This document shows positions 7,472-9,759 of a stretch of 9,759 nucleotides of DNA, piece by piece (position 1 is the stretch's first letter; every line of letters starts with the position of its first letter). A model generated the notes under the pieces. It had not been told where the DNA came from, made no database searches, and worked only from the letters and a program-made list of their open reading frames with translations. Source of the stretch: Bacillota bacterium (GTDB lineage Bacteria > Bacillota > Clostridia > DSM-8532); the NCBI GenBank assembly GCA_023446675.1, contig JAEXPO010000115.1, forward strand, positions 1 to 9,759. The letters are read 5' to 3'. The translations under genes and the position numbers were made by a program.

Positions 7472-7741
7472 ATGAAAGCAGTAATTTCTGTTTTGGGCTG
7501 TGACAGGGTGGGCATTATCGCCTCGGTTACAGGCATACTGGCCAAGACCAATGTAAATATTCTGGATATTTCCCAAACCATTTTGCAAAATATATTTACA
7601 ATGATTATGGTTGTGGATTTATCGGGGTTAACCGTTGAATTTGCCGAGCTTAGCGTGATGCTTCAAAAAGCCGGTGAGGAGCTGGGCGTGGAAATTCGCC
7701 TGCAAAGGGAAGAAATCTTTACAAGCATGCATAGGATTTAG
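7472..7741 (+). CDS. ACT-domain protein, UPF0237 family
   Basis: An 89-residue protein made of a single ACT domain, the fold often used to bind amino acids or other small ligands for regulation. The N-terminal [24 protein letters not shown] contains the ACT turn DRVGI, followed by [24 protein letters not shown], typical of UPF0237 (related to the GcvR-type ACT group). No catalytic domain is attached, so it probably acts as a sensor or by binding a partner. ATG 7472 is preferred over ATG 7463 because the GGGAAGGA site (7455-7462) abuts 7463 but is nine bases from 7472, and family members begin at this point. It lies five to eight bases before the DUF711 gene, a pairing also known in other Firmicutes (for example pneumococcal SP0238/SP0239). 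The ligand and target are unknown. Confidence 0.94.
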   Translation: MKAVISVLGCDRVGIIASVTGILAKTNVNILDISQTILQNIFTMIMVVDLSGLTVEFAELSVMLQKAGEELGVEIRLQREEIFTSMHRI

Positions 7742-7746
7742 GTGAT

Positions 7747-9108
7747 ATGATGTTTAACGGCAATGAAATACTGGAAACCCTGACAATGATAAAGCAGAAT
7801 AATCTTGATATACGCACCATTACCATGGGAATTTCCCTGAGGGACTGTACCTGTGAATCCGGAAGTAAAACCAGACAGCGGGCTTATGACAAAATAACCC
7901 GCATGGCTGAAAATCTGGTTAAAACCGGCGAGGATATTGAGAGAGACTTTGGCATTCCTATTATCAATAAGCGAATTTCCGTAACGCCCATCGCACTGGT
8001 TGCAGAGGGCAGCGACGAAGAGAATTATGCCAAATTCGCCGTAACCATGGATGAGGCGGCTAAAGCGGTGGGAGTTAATCTCATCGGAGGCTTTTCCGCC
8101 CTTATTCATAAGGGCTACACAAAAGGCGACCGGCTTTTGGTTCAGTCCATTCCGGAAGCCCTGTCCATAACCGAAAGAGTCTGCTCCTCCGTCAATGTGG
8201 CTACCACCAAGGCGGGCATCAATATGGATGCTGTGAGGGATTTAGGCCAGGTGGTTAAGGACTGTGCTGAAAGAACGGCGGACAAAGGTGCGGTTGCCTG
8301 CACCAAGCTGGTGGTTTTTGCCAATGCGCCGGAGGACAACCCGTTTATGGCAGGGGCCTTTCACGGAATAGGCGAACCGGAATGTGTTATCAGCGTAGGC
8401 GTAAGCGGTCCCGGGGTGGTTGCAAGTGCTTTAAAGCAGCTTAACGGTGCCGATTTTGGAACCGTTGCCGAAACCATAAAGAAGACAGCCTTCAAAATAA
8501 CCCGTATGGGCCAGCTTGTGGCTCAGGAAGCTTCTTCCCGGCTGAAGGTGCCCTTTGGTATTGTGGATTTGTCGCTGGCTCCTACTCCTGCGGTAGGCGA
8601 CAGTGTTGCCCACATTCTGGAGGCCATGGGCCTGGAGCGCTGCGGCACACATGGTACCACGGCAGCTCTGGCACTTCTTAATGACGCGGTGAAAAAGGGC
8701 GGTGTTATGGCATCCTCCTATGTGGGCGGCTTAAGCGGAGCCTTCATTCCCGTAAGCGAGGATGCAGGCATGATTGAGGCGGTTAAATGCGGGGCCCTGA
8801 CCCTTGAAAAGCTGGAGGCCATGACCTGTGTGTGCTCTGTGGGACTTGATATGATTGCCATTCCCGGAGACACCTCCGCTTCGACCATTGCGGCCATTAT
8901 CGCCGATGAAGCGGCTATTGGCGTGGTTAACAGCAAAACCACCGCTGTACGCATTATCCCTGTTCCCGGAATGAAGGTAGGCGATGTGGTGGAATACGGC
9001 GGCCTGTTCGGAAGTGCTCCTATTATGGCTGTCAACCCTTTTTCATCTGAAGCTTTTATTGCCCGGGGAGGAAGAATACCTGCACCTCTTCAAAGTCTTA
9101 AAAACTAG
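7747..9108 (+). CDS. DUF711 / UPF0210 (PFL-like fold) protein of unknown function
   Basis: A 453-residue cytoplasmic protein that matches the DUF711/UPF0210 family over its full usual length of about 450. Members are annotated as PFL family because the fold resembles pyruvate formate-lyase-type barrels. I see no RVxGY-type glycyl-radical motif near the C-terminus, so radical chemistry is not supported. Conserved-looking stretches: [12 protein letters not shown] with Cys34 and Cys36, the centre around [16 protein letters not shown] (Cys299, His302), and [20 protein letters not shown] near residue 366. Two start codons are adjacent, ATG 7747 and ATG 7750. The AGGTGA site (7740-7745), which overlaps the stop of the ACT gene, fits 7750 slightly better, a difference of one residue. 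Close coupling suggests the ACT protein regulates or partners this one. No reaction can be assigned. Confidence 0.95.
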   Translation: MMFNGNEILETLTMIKQNNLDIRTITMGISLRDCTCESGSKTRQRAYDKITRMAENLVKTGEDIERDFGIPIINKRISVTPIALVAEGSDEENYAKFAVTMDEAAKAVGVNLIGGFSALIHKGYTKGDRLLVQSIPEALSITERVCSSVNVATTKAGINMDAVRDLGQVVKDCAERTADKGAVACTKLVVFANAPEDNPFMAGAFHGIGEPECVISVGVSGPGVVASALKQLNGADFGTVAETIKKTAFKITRMGQLVAQEASSRLKVPFGIVDLSLAPTPAVGDSVAHILEAMGLERCGTHGTTAALALLNDAVKKGGVMASSYVGGLSGAFIPVSEDAGMIEAVKCGALTLEKLEAMTCVCSVGLDMIAIPGDTSASTIAAIIADEAAIGVVNSKTTAVRIIPVPGMKVGDVVEYGGLFGSAPIMAVNPFSSEAFIARGGRIPAPLQSLKN

Positions 9109-9136
9109 AAGCGGACGGGCGGAAGGATAGAGTCGT

Positions 9137-9143
9137 AAGGAGG
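9137..9143 (+). promoter_or_regulatory. Strong ribosome binding site of the STAS gene
   Basis: AAGGAGG is a full Shine-Dalgarno match seven bases before ATG 9151. It suggests efficient independent translation of the STAS protein within the operon. Confidence 0.8.
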
Positions 9144-9150
9144 CTTTTAA

Positions 9151-9501
9151 ATGATTTTCGAAAAAAATAAGGTACAAGGATTTACCGTTGTGAAGGTGGA
9201 AGGGCAGGTTCGCCTTTCGACACAAACCGAATTCAAGGACTATCTGGATGGACTCTTCACAGACCATGGCAGCAGCACCATTATTCTGGACATGGAAAAG
9301 CTGGAGTACATCAATAGTGCGGGCATCGGTATTGTGGTGGATACCTTTAAAAAATTCCGCGACCATGAAGGACGCATGATTCTTTCCGGTCTGGCACCTG
9401 AGCTTTTAAAGCTTTTTGAAATGACAAAGCTCAACCGTTTTATTGAGATTTATCCCAACACGGAAGAAGCCATCTCGAAAGCCGGCCAGGATAAACTCTG
9501 A
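9151..9501 (+). CDS. STAS-domain anti-sigma factor antagonist
   Basis: A 116-residue single STAS domain of the SpoIIAA/RsbV type. These cytoplasmic proteins bind an anti-sigma factor kinase and release its sigma factor when unphosphorylated. The core LDMEKLEYINSAGIGIVVD aligns with the SpoIIAA phosphorylation loop, so Ser56 is the expected phosphosite. The Asp before this serine in SpoIIAA is Asn55 here, and the second serine is Ala57. The rest (GQVRLSTQTEFKDYL, LSGLAPELLKLFEMTKLNRFIEI) fits the fold. It begins 42 bases after the DUF711 gene with an excellent ribosome binding site. No RsbW/SpoIIAB-like kinase, PP2C phosphatase or sigma gene is in the window, so it is an orphan here, and its partner must be elsewhere. 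It is not spoIIAA itself by context, since that gene is normally followed by spoIIAB and sigF. Confidence 0.94.
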   Translation: MIFEKNKVQGFTVVKVEGQVRLSTQTEFKDYLDGLFTDHGSSTIILDMEKLEYINSAGIGIVVDTFKKFRDHEGRMILSGLAPELLKLFEMTKLNRFIEIYPNTEEAISKAGQDKL

Positions 9502-9525
9502 AACTTGGGAAAGAGGCGGTGGGGA

Positions 9526-9747
9526 ATGATAACGGAGCGTTTTGAAGTAGGGGATATTGTGGAGATGAAAAAAGATCACCCCTGCGGAAGCAAAAACTGG
9601 AAAATAACCCGTGTAGGGGCTGATTTTCGCATGACCTGCCAGGGCTGCAATCATTCGGTTATGATTCCACGTGTTAAATTTGAGAAAAGTGTTAAGAGAA
9701 TTGTTCAAAAAAATTCCCTTGAAAACGTCCGGCAGGAGGAACCCTAA
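9526..9747 (+). CDS. DUF951 family small protein
   Basis: A 73-residue protein matching the small Firmicutes family DUF951 (B. subtilis YyzM type), whose function is unknown. It opens with MITERFEVGDIVEMKKDHPCGSKNW, a small beta-barrel-like stretch, and continues with RVGADFRMTCQGCNHSVMIPRVKFEK. Cys20, Cys38 and Cys41 (the last two as CxxC) and His43 or His18 could bind a metal such as zinc; this is inference. ATG 9526 is chosen because the family begins here and AAGAGG lies about nine bases upstream. The longer frame from TTG 9505 adds seven residues without similarity and has no ribosome binding site before it. It is 24 bases behind the STAS gene, so likely in the same transcript. The basic, charged C-terminal tail is variable. 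Confidence 0.92.
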   Translation: MITERFEVGDIVEMKKDHPCGSKNWKITRVGADFRMTCQGCNHSVMIPRVKFEKSVKRIVQKNSLENVRQEEP

Positions 9748-9759
9748 ACGGTTCTTGCC

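Noticed and set aside
8431..9108. Glycyl-radical enzyme function for the DUF711 protein
   Set aside because: The PFL label invites it, but no RVxGY-like motif is visible near the C-terminus and no radical-SAM activase gene is in the window.
9505..9525. TTG start seven codons earlier for the DUF951 gene
   Set aside because: It falls just after the STAS stop codon without a ribosome binding site, and the extra residues do not match the family start.

Overview
This window looks like a chromosomal segment from a Gram-positive bacterium of the class Clostridia (low to moderate GC, sporulation-type STAS protein, strong Shine-Dalgarno sites, and Firmicutes-type families such as DUF951 and the ACT/DUF711 pair). 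The species cannot be named from the sequence. All genes are on the + strand and packed closely. I see no RNA gene, insertion sequence, CRISPR array, phage gene or convincing U-tailed intrinsic terminator.

Region 1 (1-5194) is a cell-surface block. The 3' part of one large exported protein gene is followed, after a 25-base gap, by a 1304-residue secreted protein. That protein has a signal peptide and about seven fibronectin type III-like domains. It then carries a C-terminal part made of a beta-rich module and three degenerate S-layer homology (SLH) motifs. The visible part of the first gene is built like the C-terminal third of the second, so the two are adjacent paralogues that probably sit together at the cell envelope.

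Region 2 (5195-7301) starts with a 190-base intergenic stretch holding three inverted repeats. It is followed by murA (the first committed step of peptidoglycan synthesis) and a YfbR-type HD-domain 5'-deoxynucleotidase. Two abutting perfect hairpins lie at the murA/yfbR junction, the first with the murA stop codon in its loop.

Region 3 (7302-9759) opens with the clearest promoter in the window (TTGCTA, 17-base spacer, extended TATAAT). It probably drives a four-gene operon: a small ACT-domain protein (UPF0237), its conserved partner of unknown function DUF711/UPF0210, a stand-alone STAS anti-sigma factor antagonist, and a small Cys-containing DUF951 protein. The enzymes murA and yfbR are ordinary housekeeping genes. 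The less understood parts are the paralogous surface pair, the structured intergenic regions and the ACT/DUF711 pair.
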